In this document: positions 33,455-41,453 of the stretch, one piece after another | Layout of the letters: every line of letters begins with the position of its first letter | Position numbering within the stretch: the stretch's first letter is position 1 | Source: Clostridium merdae | Lineage (GTDB): Bacteria > Bacillota > Clostridia > Oscillospirales > Acutalibacteraceae | Assembly (NCBI RefSeq): GCF_900176635.1 | Contig: NZ_FXLN01000004.1 | Coordinates: forward strand, 1,547,352-1,611,351 | Direction: 5' to 3' | Length of the DNA: 64,000 nt | Notes under the pieces: model-generated | What the model was told of the DNA's origin: nothing | What the model saw: only the letters and a program-made list of their open reading frames with translations | The model's database searches: none | Made by a program: the position numbers and the translations under genes

Positions 33455-34627
33455 TTATTTGAGTGATTTAAGCGTTTTGGCAAGTGCCTCACCAAACAGC
33501 TCACCGGAATACACTGCTTCATCCAATGTATTCACTTCCGTTCCCACTTCCACGAGCAAAGAACCCTTTGTCATATTTAAATTATATTTTCTGGCACAGA
33601 AATTGAGCGGACGTGCCAAGCCCGGGAACAAATCTGAGAGTTGCTTTTGCGTTCTCACTCCCAAACGCAGGTTATACTCCCAATCTGGGAACCCCAACGT
33701 ACCGTCGTCATCACAACCCGATAATATCATAATTTGCGCCGCTTTTTTCCCATTAATCACTGCTGTTGGCTTATAGCGTGTTCCGTTAGCGGCAGTCATC
33801 GAATCGCGGTGAATATCGAGCGTGACCTGAATGCTTGGGTATTGCTTTAAATTTTTTGCTATGGTTTGAGCTGAACGGTTATACGAACCGTTGTACGCCG
33901 GTGAATCGTGAATTGTGGTATCGTGCACCACGCCAATTCCAACTGCACGAAGCTGCGCCGCAATGGCATTGCCTACCATAACAACACTGCGGGAACCATC
34001 CGTACTTCTGCTTTCCGACCCAGCGGGGACAGAAGACGCTTCTTGAAGTAGATAGGCCTCTGTTGTATGTGTGTGGTAAATGAGCACCTGCGGCTTGCCG
34101 TCTGTTTGTATTTTGACCGCAGGTTGCTTCTCTAATTCAGCTTTAATGTCTATTTTATGGTTTTGATTGCTATTTTTTACAAATACATTCTGAAATTGTA
34201 CTCCTGAATTCTGAATGGCCAGCTCTTGAATCGCTGCGCCGGGCCCGCTGGCAGTGGGAGACTGGCTTTCTTGCGCTGTGGCTGATGAGTCTCCCTCTTG
34301 TGCAGAGGCCGCGGTAGAAGAGCTTTGCTCCTCTGCGGGGTCACGTACAGCAACGGAGGAACTTTCCGGGGAACTACTTTGACCCGGCTGCTCTACAAGA
34401 TCTTCAACATCATGCTCGGAAAGGCCTGTACGCAAAAGCTCTGCAGCACCGTCCGGCATAATAAACCCAGCCGCGGCGAGAGCCGCCGCTTCTCTTTGTG
34501 CCAGCACCTCCGGGCCAAGTCGTGTAATAAAGCAGGTAACTGAAATTAACGCAACTACCAAAGCCGTTGCGTTACGCAGCGGCGAGGAACCATTTCTTTT
34601 TTTCCTTTGCAAATTGATAATTTTCAT
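33455..34627 (-). CDS. spoIIP: Stage II sporulation protein P
   Basis: A 390-aa peptidoglycan amidase/endopeptidase that works with SpoIID and SpoIIM to degrade septal wall during engulfment. It has an N-terminal membrane helix (~17-40), a low-complexity Ser/Glu/Ala-rich linker (~75-150), and the SpoIIP domain (~175-388). Catalytic-site motifs are LIYHTHTTEAY, LDIHRDS and VEVGTEVNT, supplying zinc ligands. Placement directly after gpr matches B. subtilis, where the two are adjacent. Confidence 0.94.
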   Translation of the reverse strand: MKIINLQRKKRNGSSPLRNATALVVALISVTCFITRLGPEVLAQREAAALAAAGFIMPDGAAELLRTGLSEHDVEDLVEQPGQSSSPESSSVAVRDPAEEQSSSTAASAQEGDSSATAQESQSPTASGPGAAIQELAIQNSGVQFQNVFVKNSNQNHKIDIKAELEKQPAVKIQTDGKPQVLIYHTHTTEAYLLQEASSVPAGSESRSTDGSRSVVMVGNAIAAQLRAVGIGVVHDTTIHDSPAYNGSYNRSAQTIAKNLKQYPSIQVTLDIHRDSMTAANGTRYKPTAVINGKKAAQIMILSGCDDDGTLGFPDWEYNLRLGVRTQKQLSDLFPGLARPLNFCARKYNLNMTKGSLLVEVGTEVNTLDEAVYSGELFGEALAKTLKSLK

Positions 34628-34688
34628 ATACTTCTCCCCAAACAGACTGTTATATTGGTATGCGCTATTGCTTGGGGATATACCAGAT

Positions 34689-35576
34689 TTACGGTGCGGT
34701 AAGCATCGTTAAATCCTCTACGGATAGGGTGGGATTCAGTGCACGGTTAATGCCCATCGCCAGCATGTGCGCTGCCCGAAATACCAGCAAATCAATCTCA
34801 CGGGGGGTAACCACCATTCGTGCGCCGCCGGGGGTTAATTTTTCTTCACTGCTTTCCGTTCGGGAACGGTCTCCACCGAACAAATCGAGCGCCAAAGTTT
34901 CTACATCCACCACGGTGGGTACGCCAATTCCGATGACAGGAACGCCCATTGTGTGCTGGTCAATACGGGGGCGCATGTTTCCCACTCCCTCACCGGGGGA
35001 AATGCCAGTATCACTAAGCTGTACGGTACAGCCAAGCCTTGCCAGACTGCGTGCGGCAAGTGCATCAATCACAACCACCGCACTTGGTTTTAGTTGCTTG
35101 CATATTCCCTGAAGATACTCTACTGTTTCAAGCCCGGTATCACCCAGAACACCAGGGGTGATTACCGCCGCACCACGCAGTCCGGTCAACCCCGTTACCC
35201 GCGCAAGCTCCCCTTTAATGTGGCGTGTGGCTAGCACGCGAGCCGTGGTTTGCGGGCCCAAGGCATCGGGTGTTATTTGCCGGTTGCCTAGCCCTGCAAC
35301 TAACACAAGGCCATCCTCCGGCAAAAGCGCAGCAATTTCTTTTCGCAGTAACTCTTGGCACTCATCCTCCAAATCGACGGTGTCTGAAATGGGCGGCATT
35401 TCAAGTGTAACGTAATTCCCTATTTCTTTATTTAATTGCCTTGCACCCTCAGGCCCCTCTATTTGTATGCGTGTTATTTTGCATCTTCCATGCTGCTCTT
35501 CTGACTGAGAAATATCGGGATACGGGTGGGTAATTGTTTCTGTTGCTTCAATCGCTAAATCTGTGCGAAAAATCAT
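34689..35576 (-). CDS. gpr: Germination protease GPR
   Basis: A 295-aa spore protease that cleaves small acid-soluble proteins at germination. The N-terminus has the usual propeptide-like region (TDLAIEATE). Conserved segments include VAGLGNRQITPDALGP (~95-110), TPGVLGDTGLETVE (~145), VIDALAARSLARLG (~175) and QLSDTGISPGEGVGNMR (~193). It is normally made as a zymogen in the forespore under SigG/SigF; I could not confirm a SigG promoter by eye. Upstream gene of gpr-spoIIP. Confidence 0.95.
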   Translation of the reverse strand: MIFRTDLAIEATETITHPYPDISQSEEQHGRCKITRIQIEGPEGARQLNKEIGNYVTLEMPPISDTVDLEDECQELLRKEIAALLPEDGLVLVAGLGNRQITPDALGPQTTARVLATRHIKGELARVTGLTGLRGAAVITPGVLGDTGLETVEYLQGICKQLKPSAVVVIDALAARSLARLGCTVQLSDTGISPGEGVGNMRPRIDQHTMGVPVIGIGVPTVVDVETLALDLFGGDRSRTESSEEKLTPGGARMVVTPREIDLLVFRAAHMLAMGINRALNPTLSVEDLTMLTAP

Positions 35577-35645
35577 TGCTTTTTCTCCTCTCTTATGCTA
35601 TACTCATTAAGTTATTAAGACTTTGCGAAACGTAAGAAAAAATTC

Positions 35646-35674
35646 TTGCATTTTTTTTTACTTTGTGTTAATAT
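35646..35674 (+). promoter_or_regulatory. Promoter of rpsT
   Basis: TTGCAT (35646-35651), 17-nt spacer, TAATAT (35669-35674). Confidence 0.65.
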
Positions 35675-35712
35675 TTCTGTTACATGACAGATGCGACAAA
35701 GGAGGTGTGACT

Positions 35713-35979
35713 ATGCCGAATATTAAATCAGCCAAGAAACGCGTTAAGGTAATCGCTGCTAAGACTCTTCAGAACAAAGCGATCAATTCTGCTTTGAAAA
35801 CAGAGATTAAAAAGGCCAACCTTGCTCTTGAGGCTCAGGCTGAGGACAAGGCGGAGGCTGTTCGTACTGCGATAAAGAAGATTGACCAAGCTGCTGCTAA
35901 AGGAATCCTTCACAAAAAAACCGCCGCCAGAAGGAAGTCTGCCCTTGCCCGCAAGCTGAACACAACCAGCGCTTCCTAA
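35713..35979 (+). CDS. rpsT: 30S ribosomal protein S20
   Basis: The 88-aa S20 binds 16S rRNA in the body of the 30S subunit. ATG at 35713 (AAAGGAGGTGTGACT upstream) gives the canonical [10 protein letters not shown] start, so the longer frame to 35623 is not used. It is a basic, all-helical protein ending in [11 protein letters not shown]. Divergent from gpr, as in many Firmicutes. Confidence 0.96.
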   Translation: MPNIKSAKKRVKVIAAKTLQNKAINSALKTEIKKANLALEAQAEDKAEAVRTAIKKIDQAAAKGILHKKTAARRKSALARKLNTTSAS

Positions 35980-36016
35980 TTTTTAGGACAGGTTGTATTC
36001 AAAATCTTTGTATTGA

Positions 36017-36047
36017 AAAGCAGAGCTTTGTGCTCTGCTTTTTTTAT
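36017..36047 (+). terminator. Terminator of rpsT
   Basis: AAGCAGAGC and GCTCTGCTT pair around TTTGT, followed by TTTTT. Confidence 0.9.
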
Positions 36048-36177
36048 TCCCAAAATTAGCTTTCCAATCAATGACTGCATTATTATTTGCACCATTTGAT
36101 AAAAATAATTACGAATCACCCTGCCCTATATGGGTTCGAGTGAATTCTTTTACTTCTCCTTGCAATTTGCTTGTGAA

Positions 36178-36206
36178 TTGACTTTTACGCGAATTTTGGG
36201 TATCAT
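36178..36206 (+). promoter_or_regulatory. Promoter of the 50-aa membrane protein gene
   Basis: TTGACT (36178-36183), 17-nt spacer, TATCAT (36201-36206). Confidence 0.6.
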
Positions 36207-36269
36207 AATAACAAACGATTGAATTGGACGAACACTGGGTTGCTTAATTTGTTTTTGGAGGCGTTTGTA

Positions 36270-36422
36270 ATGAGGAAAAACAATACGTTGGCACTTATTC
36301 TTGGAATTGTTTCCGCCGCCGTCGCGGTAGCCGCGATCGTAACGACCACGCTTCTGTTCCTTGAAAAGAAGAAGAAGGATGAAGAAGAGCTGGAGCATTA
36401 TTTGGATTACTCCATCCAGTAA
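36270..36422 (+). CDS. Small single-helix membrane protein (50 aa)
   Basis: ATG at 36270 has GGAGG 8 nt upstream; the longer frame to 36219 lacks an SD. One hydrophobic helix (about 7-30, LALILGIVSAAVAVAAIVTT) is followed by a lysine patch and a Glu/Asp-rich tail. It has its own promoter and terminator. No family recognised; its size suggests a small accessory or regulatory membrane protein. Confidence 0.65.
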   Translation: MRKNNTLALILGIVSAAVAVAAIVTTTLLFLEKKKKDEEELEHYLDYSIQ

Positions 36423-36438
36423 GTGAAAGCAAAAAAAT

Positions 36439-36488
36439 TGGGCAGGGTAACAGGAGCTTATGTTCCCGTTCCTGCCCGTTTTGTTTTA
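36439..36488. terminator. Bidirectional terminator between the 50-aa gene and spoVAE
   Basis: GGGCAGG (36440-36446) and CCTGCCC (36471-36477) with GGA/TCC inside. Plus strand TTTTGTTTTATT and minus strand TTTTTTTGC follow. Confidence 0.8.
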
Positions 36489-36845
36489 TTACGACTTATC
36501 CCCCGGCTTCGCTAAAAGCGCTGCAATGTAGCCGAAAAATACAGCTGCTGCGATTCCTGCTGCACTGGAGGTAACACCACCCATCAGCGCGCCGAGCAAG
36601 CCATGCTCCCGTACTGCTTCTTCTGTGCCCTTGGCCATTGCATAGCCAAAACCGGACAACGGCACCGTAGCACCGGCCCCTGCAAATTTTACGAGCGGCT
36701 CATACAGGCCCACCGCCGTTAAAACAACGCCCAGAGTAACGAACATTACTAAAATGCGGGCGGGAGTCAGCTTTGTTTTATCGATCAGTATCTGGCCGAT
36801 CACACAGATGAGACCACCTACCACAAATGCCTTGATATATTCCAT
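36489..36845 (-). CDS. spoVAE: Stage V sporulation protein AE
   Basis: A 118-aa membrane protein of the SpoVAE (AEb) family, part of the SpoVA channel that moves dipicolinic acid into the spore and out at germination. The ATG at 36845 with AAAGGA upstream is preferred over 36872. Features: MEYIKAFVVGGLICVIGQ (1-18), KTKLTPARILVMFVTLGV, and GYAMAKGTEEAVREHGLLGAL. Normally it follows spoVAC and spoVAD; neither is next to it here. Confidence 0.9.
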   Translation of the reverse strand: MEYIKAFVVGGLICVIGQILIDKTKLTPARILVMFVTLGVVLTAVGLYEPLVKFAGAGATVPLSGFGYAMAKGTEEAVREHGLLGALMGGVTSSAAGIAAAVFFGYIAALLAKPGDKS

Positions 36846-36999
36846 GGATTCAGATCCTTTCCCATTTTTCAAGGCTATTGTTTCCGTAGCTTCCTTTAAT
36901 TATGTATTGCAGACCGTTTCGAGCCTTTCAAATAGAAACCACTCTGTTTAAATAAAAATAAAGGTAGCATTCGTAATTGATTCACAAGGAGCGATACCT

Positions 37000-37785
37000 A
37001 TGAAAAAGATGATTTTTTTTGATATAGACGGCACCCTCCTTACCTCCAATAATGACGGGTATTTCGTACCGGAAGGTACACTGCAAGCCATTGCGCTTGC
37101 AAAGCAAAACGGACACGGGGTAGCAATCTGCTCTGGCAGGCAAGAAACCTTCATTAAAAAAATGTTTGGAGATTTTTTTACAAGCTACATAGGAATGAAC
37201 GGTACGCATGTGGTGCATGAAGGCAAAACTATTTTGCAGAAATTTTTTTCAACGGAGCGCATTCGCGAAATTATGGAGCATTTTGACGCCTACAACATCT
37301 CTTATAACTTTGTAGGCCTACACCATGGCTGGGGCAGAAATTTAAACCCTGAGATGATTGAGCTGCTTAATCAGGTTTACCATTTGGGCGATTATATTAT
37401 TACCGACTGGGAGCCTGAACAGGTTCAGGCCGGCGCAATGGATTGCATTTTTTTAGACAAGGACCATTATGAGCGCTGCCGCCCTGCGTTTACCGGCTCT
37501 ATGGTACTCAATTTGCACCCAGGTGGACGTTCCGGCGACTTATCTTTTCCCAATCAGGATAAGGCACAGGCGATACGCTACTTTTGCGAGCATACCGGAA
37601 TCGATTTAAAGGACACCGTTGCTTTTGGCGACGGTTCAAACGATGTTACCATGCTCAAAACCGTGGGAATCGGTGTAGCAATGGAGAACGGTGTCCCCGA
37701 AGCCAAAGCTGCCGCTGACTATGTAACCGACTCCATGCTCTGTGGCGGAATTGAAAAGGGGTTACGGCATTTGGGGCTTATTTAA
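37000..37785 (+). CDS. Cof-type HAD phosphatase
   Basis: A 261-aa HAD-IIB hydrolase with the Cof-type cap. Motif I FFDIDGTLLT (residues 5-14), motif II CSGRQ (~44-48), and motif III AFGDGSNDVTML (~207-218) plus the lysine before it are present. Members dephosphorylate sugar phosphates and related metabolites; the substrate is unknown. Start ATG follows AAGGAG. No operon partner is evident; a TRIC-family gene lies 113 bp downstream. Confidence 0.9.
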   Translation: MKKMIFFDIDGTLLTSNNDGYFVPEGTLQAIALAKQNGHGVAICSGRQETFIKKMFGDFFTSYIGMNGTHVVHEGKTILQKFFSTERIREIMEHFDAYNISYNFVGLHHGWGRNLNPEMIELLNQVYHLGDYIITDWEPEQVQAGAMDCIFLDKDHYERCRPAFTGSMVLNLHPGGRSGDLSFPNQDKAQAIRYFCEHTGIDLKDTVAFGDGSNDVTMLKTVGIGVAMENGVPEAKAAADYVTDSMLCGGIEKGLRHLGLI

Positions 37786-37898
37786 GCCGGGTTTTGAAAT
37801 GAGAATTGGAACATTCTTTCAAAAAAAGGCATACTGCATAGGTAGAATGTATTAAAGAGGATTCAGACGACGGTCTGCACTGGGAGAGATACAACACG

Positions 37899-38582
37899 AT
37901 GTCAACCACTCTTTTATTGATATTTGAAGTAATAGGAACCGTAGCCTTTGCAATTTCTGGCGCAATTATTGCGATGCAGCACAAGCTCGATTATTTCGGC
38001 ATTTATTTACTTGCTGTTACTACCTCCATTGGGGGCGGTATTTTAAGAGATGTGATACTGGGGGTTTCTCCCCCTGTGGGACTGGTTAATCCAATCTATT
38101 TAATTGTGGCATCAATCACTACATTTTTATTACTGGCTCTTAGCCGATTCCGCCGAATTGTAAACGGCAACAATCCCTTTTACACCTGGAGCTATCTTAT
38201 TTCAGACGCATTGGGGCTGGCTGTATTTACCGTAATTGGAGTAGATGCCGCCATTTCGGCCGGTTATGAACACGAGACCTTCTTGTGCATTTTTGTTGCG
38301 ATGCTGACTGGTGTTGGCGGTGGCATGATTCGCGATGTACTCGTTCAGCGTATCCCCGTTGTACTTCGCCGCGAAATATACGCCTTGGCCTCGGTGGCAG
38401 GCGCATTGCTGTATTACCTAACAAGAACACACATCCCGCAATCCATCGCGGTGTTAATCAGTGTCATCTTCACCACAAGCATTCGAATGCTTAGTCTATA
38501 TTTCAATATCCACGTTCCTTCCATCTCCCCCGACATAAAAGAGGATGTACCCACAGAAGAACCAACCGAACACGTAAACTAA
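37899..38582 (+). CDS. TRIC/UPF0126 family membrane protein
   Basis: A 227-aa membrane protein with two repeats of the TRIC/UPF0126 domain (YvgT/YadS-like), each with three helices. Signature stretches are GAIIAMQHKLDYFGIYLLAV and TTSIGGGILRDVILG in the first repeat and GVGGGMIRDVLVQRIPVVL in the second. Prokaryotic TRIC proteins form cation channels; the physiological role here is unknown. The C-terminal 20 residues are acidic. SD GGGAGAGA. Followed by a strong terminator. Confidence 0.9.
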   Translation: MSTTLLLIFEVIGTVAFAISGAIIAMQHKLDYFGIYLLAVTTSIGGGILRDVILGVSPPVGLVNPIYLIVASITTFLLLALSRFRRIVNGNNPFYTWSYLISDALGLAVFTVIGVDAAISAGYEHETFLCIFVAMLTGVGGGMIRDVLVQRIPVVLRREIYALASVAGALLYYLTRTHIPQSIAVLISVIFTTSIRMLSLYFNIHVPSISPDIKEDVPTEEPTEHVN

Positions 38583-38632
38583 AAACAGCACCCGACCTCC
38601 AGTTTATACTGGCTTTGGGTGCTGTTTTTTTA
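38583..38632 (+). terminator. Terminator of the TRIC-family gene
   Basis: AACAGCACCC pairs with GGGTGCTGTT, with a CAGT/ACTG hairpin in the middle, then TTTTT. Confidence 0.85.
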
Positions 38633-38633
38633 C

Positions 38634-38804
38634 TTAATCCTCTTTTGTGAGACATGCGCACAAAAGCTGGTACATTCCGATAAGGACACTTCCCCAGAAA
38701 ATGTAGAGAGGAACATCCCATTCACTAAACTTTGAAAACAAAAGACAAACGATACTTAAGGTAAAAAAGCTCGTCGCACATAAATACCGCTTTATTGCAT
38801 CCAA
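38634..38804 (-). CDS. Small two-helix membrane protein (56 aa, TTG start)
   Basis: A short frame from a TTG at 38804 (AAAAGGAG about 10 nt upstream) to TAA at 38634. The product has two hydrophobic helices: about 8-24 (LCATSFFTLSIVCLLFS) and 30-51 (WDVPLYIFWGSVLIGMYQLL), ending TKED. The helical pattern, SD and placement against a terminator support a real gene. Its second helix and KED end resemble the 71-aa protein at 2312, suggesting a small family. Confidence 0.55.
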   Translation of the reverse strand: MDAIKRYLCATSFFTLSIVCLLFSKFSEWDVPLYIFWGSVLIGMYQLLCACLTKED

Positions 38805-38882
38805 ATTATTACAGCTCCTTTTCGCTTCGTTCTATCTTAAATGAAAAAGAATTATAGAGTAAAAACTATTCGTCTGCACCCA

Positions 38883-39338
38883 TCACTTCTCGCTTTGTAA
38901 TTGTATTAAAAGCCCTAGGTTGCCAATCTCCGTATCGATTTGAGTACCTGAATCCATTGAATAGGAACATTTACTCTCTTCTCTTGGTATGATTTGAGGG
39001 GGAAGAATATCGCAGGTAACATCTTTTTCAGATAGTGCAATTAATGCTTTACCGCTGATAATATTCGAAATTTCGCCAATAGCGGAGGTCACAAAATCAT
39101 CTACCTCGTTTACTTCCATACCGCCGGTTAAAATGCGAACCATCTGGAGCATGGTACTCTTAGGGAATATATATAAAACATCTCCCGTCAAATCTCCTGT
39201 TACGCCGATGGCAATGGTAAAATCGCCGCAGTCATCTTGATTGGTGGATGCAAGGTTTTCCGTTACCTCCAAATCGAGCATGAGCTCGAACACTTCTTGA
39301 GTTGCCTCAAAAAAAGAACGGTGTAAAGTATTATTCAT
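38883..39338 (-). CDS. CheX/CheC-like chemotaxis phosphatase-type protein
   Basis: A 151-aa CheX-like protein. The family active-site pattern E-x-x-N is visible in SAIGEISNIISG (~87-98); in CheX this pair removes phosphate from CheY-P. FTIAIGVTGDLTGDVLYIFPK fits the preceding beta sheet. It overlaps the upstream hemerythrin gene by 8 bp, so the two are translated together. No other chemotaxis gene is in the window, so the target response regulator is unknown. Confidence 0.85.
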   Translation of the reverse strand: MNNTLHRSFFEATQEVFELMLDLEVTENLASTNQDDCGDFTIAIGVTGDLTGDVLYIFPKSTMLQMVRILTGGMEVNEVDDFVTSAIGEISNIISGKALIALSEKDVTCDILPPQIIPREESKCSYSMDSGTQIDTEIGNLGLLIQLQSEK

Positions 39339-39756
39339 GAGCTTGCTGCTCCTTTCTCTTTACGAAGTTAGCAATCAGCTGGTCTTCAGAAGCAACGTGG
39401 TTAATCAGCCACGCCAACAGGCGACCCGCAAACTGCTGCATAAGCTGTTCCTGGTAATCATTTTCTTCGTATTCGCGCGAGGTTTGCAGCACATACGCCA
39501 CCATTTCATAATGCAGCTTTTTGTGTGATGACAGGTCGGGGTACCCCACCTCTCGCTGTAGGTTTTCTTCATCTTGAAAATGAGTTACCACATAATCCTT
39601 CATAAATTCTAGAGTTTGGCTAACCCGCTCCGTCTTTTGTTCCCATGGTATTGGTTTTCGAACAATCTCTACAAAATCGGTAACACGGCGGAACAGCTCC
39701 TGATGCTGTTCATCAATGAGCGGCACACCCAGCATGTATTTTTCTTTCCAGAGCAT
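39331..39756 (-). CDS. Bacteriohemerythrin
   Basis: A 141-aa single-domain hemerythrin that binds O2 at a di-iron site. Iron ligands are visible: H18 in DEQHQEL, the pair in VTHFQDEE (His ~59, Glu ~63), the two histidines in SHKKLHYEM (~78/82), and LINHVASED (His ~118, Asp ~123). No signal peptide, so it is cytoplasmic. It is the first gene of a two-gene unit with the CheX-like gene, which suggests O2 or redox sensing linked to taxis or regulation. Confidence 0.92.
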   Translation of the reverse strand: MLWKEKYMLGVPLIDEQHQELFRRVTDFVEIVRKPIPWEQKTERVSQTLEFMKDYVVTHFQDEENLQREVGYPDLSSHKKLHYEMVAYVLQTSREYEENDYQEQLMQQFAGRLLAWLINHVASEDQLIANFVKRKEQQAHE

Positions 39757-39834
39757 ACAAAGCTCCCCTTTTCGTAAGAAATATGGAATATTTTAGCGAT
39801 TTTTGTTTCATTCGTATTATAGCACAGTAAAAAG

Positions 39835-39887
39835 GCAAAAGAAATCCCCACTTACAAAGCACACACTGTGTTTTGTAAGTGGGGAAA
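39835..39887 (-). terminator. Terminator of the lipoprotein gene
   Basis: TCCCCACTTACAAA and TTTGTAAGTGGGGA form a 14-bp stem with CACA/TGTG inside; on the minus strand TTTCTTTTGCC follows. Confidence 0.85.
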
Positions 39888-39893
39888 TGAGAG

Positions 39894-41147
39894 TTATATG
39901 TTTGATTTTTGAATGGGCTTTTCTTCCGATAATTTCGTGATTCCCTTCGGGGGAGCCGTGTCCTCTGTTTTTTTCTTTACAGGAAGCTTGGGATCTTGCA
40001 GAATTAAGGGCTTTTGTTTATCACACGCATCATTCCATTGCTGTACCGTAACGGAAGCACCTGTCATATACCATTTCTTTTGAGGCAGACGGTACGAGAC
40101 CATCATACGAAGCGAATTTCCATCCCCGTATACGGTACTACGGTACAACCATGTTTTCTCCAAAATTACAGGATTATTGCTTGGATAAAAAGGAACACCC
40201 TTTGTAAAATTAATTCCATCCGTAGACTTTGATAAAAAGAGTGCAAAAGAATAATTCTTTTGCATAATACCAGTTTGGAGCAGGTAATATGTTCCCTGAT
40301 AGTGAATGACATCTTGGTGCCAAGGCAGGTAGCCCTGCGGGAGTTCGATAGAGCACTGCTTTATATCAGTCCATGCAGTTCCATCGGTACTAACGGCGTG
40401 CATCAGCTTCTTTTGAGCCGTGGTGTACCATAACTGATATTGATTGTTTTCGTGATTCACAGCCAAGCTAAGTATGCCAGCTTTTGATTGTTGCATCAAT
40501 TGCGGTACAGACCAATCTACGCCATTGCTGCTGATTGTACGGTAATAATAATCCATGCTGGAATCTGGGCGCTTTGTTTTGGGGTTCCCTTTGTTATAGC
40601 GGTACCACATTTCCATTACATCACCGGTCATGACAAGGTGAGAATCGGAATAATGTGCGCCCTGTTTTACGTCGGATGGAATACCCGAGATTGGGTTTTT
40701 CAGCCCCGCAGGCGTAACCCAAGTTTTTCCATCGTTTGAAGCAACAATGCAGGGGTTCTCATAATCGTCGTTTCCAAATGGATACGGTGTAATTGACATC
40801 CAATATTCATAACCGTTCCACCCTTTGGGGAAATATAAAATCTTAGGGTGTGTAGATTGGTTGTAACCGTCATACGTTGGTACGGCAGCAAGATTATATA
40901 GCTTTTGCAATGTTAAGAAAGAAGAGCTAAAGGTTCCCCGTGTTCCCATTGGCCGCTCCAGCGGTTCTGTGGTTGGTTTTTTCCCAGAATCTTGCTTTGC
41001 TGGCTTTACCACAGTTTCTATTTCACTGGGAGTAGGATTTGGGGTAATCCTCTCACTTTTTTTATGCAAAGAACAACCTGCCAACATTGTCACAGAAATA
41101 CAAATTGCGACAAGTGTTACTGCCACACGACGAGTTAAATTCGTCAT
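39894..41147 (-). CDS. Lipoprotein with predicted beta-propeller (glycosidase-like) domain
   Basis: A 417-aa lipoprotein. ATG at 41147 with GAGGGTG upstream; the longer frame to 41252 is not used. Lipobox LAGC (Cys ~25). After a polar linker, residues ~75-360 show repeated strands with Asp-Gly/W patterns (SNDGKTWVTP, SSNGVDWSVP, STDGTAWTDI, STDGINFTKG), typical of five- or six-bladed propellers in sialidases and GH43/GH32-type enzymes. No clear catalytic acid set can be assigned, so it may bind rather than cut glycans. A Lys/Pro-rich tail follows. Confidence 0.75.
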   Translation of the reverse strand: MTNLTRRVAVTLVAICISVTMLAGCSLHKKSERITPNPTPSEIETVVKPAKQDSGKKPTTEPLERPMGTRGTFSSSFLTLQKLYNLAAVPTYDGYNQSTHPKILYFPKGWNGYEYWMSITPYPFGNDDYENPCIVASNDGKTWVTPAGLKNPISGIPSDVKQGAHYSDSHLVMTGDVMEMWYRYNKGNPKTKRPDSSMDYYYRTISSNGVDWSVPQLMQQSKAGILSLAVNHENNQYQLWYTTAQKKLMHAVSTDGTAWTDIKQCSIELPQGYLPWHQDVIHYQGTYYLLQTGIMQKNYSFALFLSKSTDGINFTKGVPFYPSNNPVILEKTWLYRSTVYGDGNSLRMMVSYRLPQKKWYMTGASVTVQQWNDACDKQKPLILQDPKLPVKKKTEDTAPPKGITKLSEEKPIQKSNI

Positions 41148-41386
41148 ATCTGAACACCCTCTTTCCGGGAAAACAATTTCTCTTGTATAATCTGACGATA
41201 TAGTACCCGAATAAAAATGAAAAGTCAATGAGAATAACGGAACTGTAATCATTCTGGTAAATCGCGGGTATTAAGAAAAAATAATTCTATTTTTTGTATA
41301 TATTATTATGAATTTTGCCACAGGTTACTGAGCTCTATTGTAACCTTTTTTCACAGGAATAACGACTTGTGCTTTGGTAAAAAGAG

Positions 41387-41430
41387 GGCGAGTACTGAAA
41401 AGCAAAACGCTTCCAGTACTCGCCTTATTT
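41387..41430 (-). terminator. Terminator of ppdK
   Basis: GGCGAGTACTG and CAGTACTCGCC pair, with AGC/GCT inside; on the minus strand the stem is followed by CCTCTTTTTACC. The stem is 41388-41424. Confidence 0.8.
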
Positions 41431-41453
41431 ATAATTTTAAATTGAAAAATTAA

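Noticed and set aside
38503..38721. 72-codon minus-strand frame
   Set aside because: It crosses the terminator of the TRIC gene and is out of frame with the better supported 56-aa ORF.
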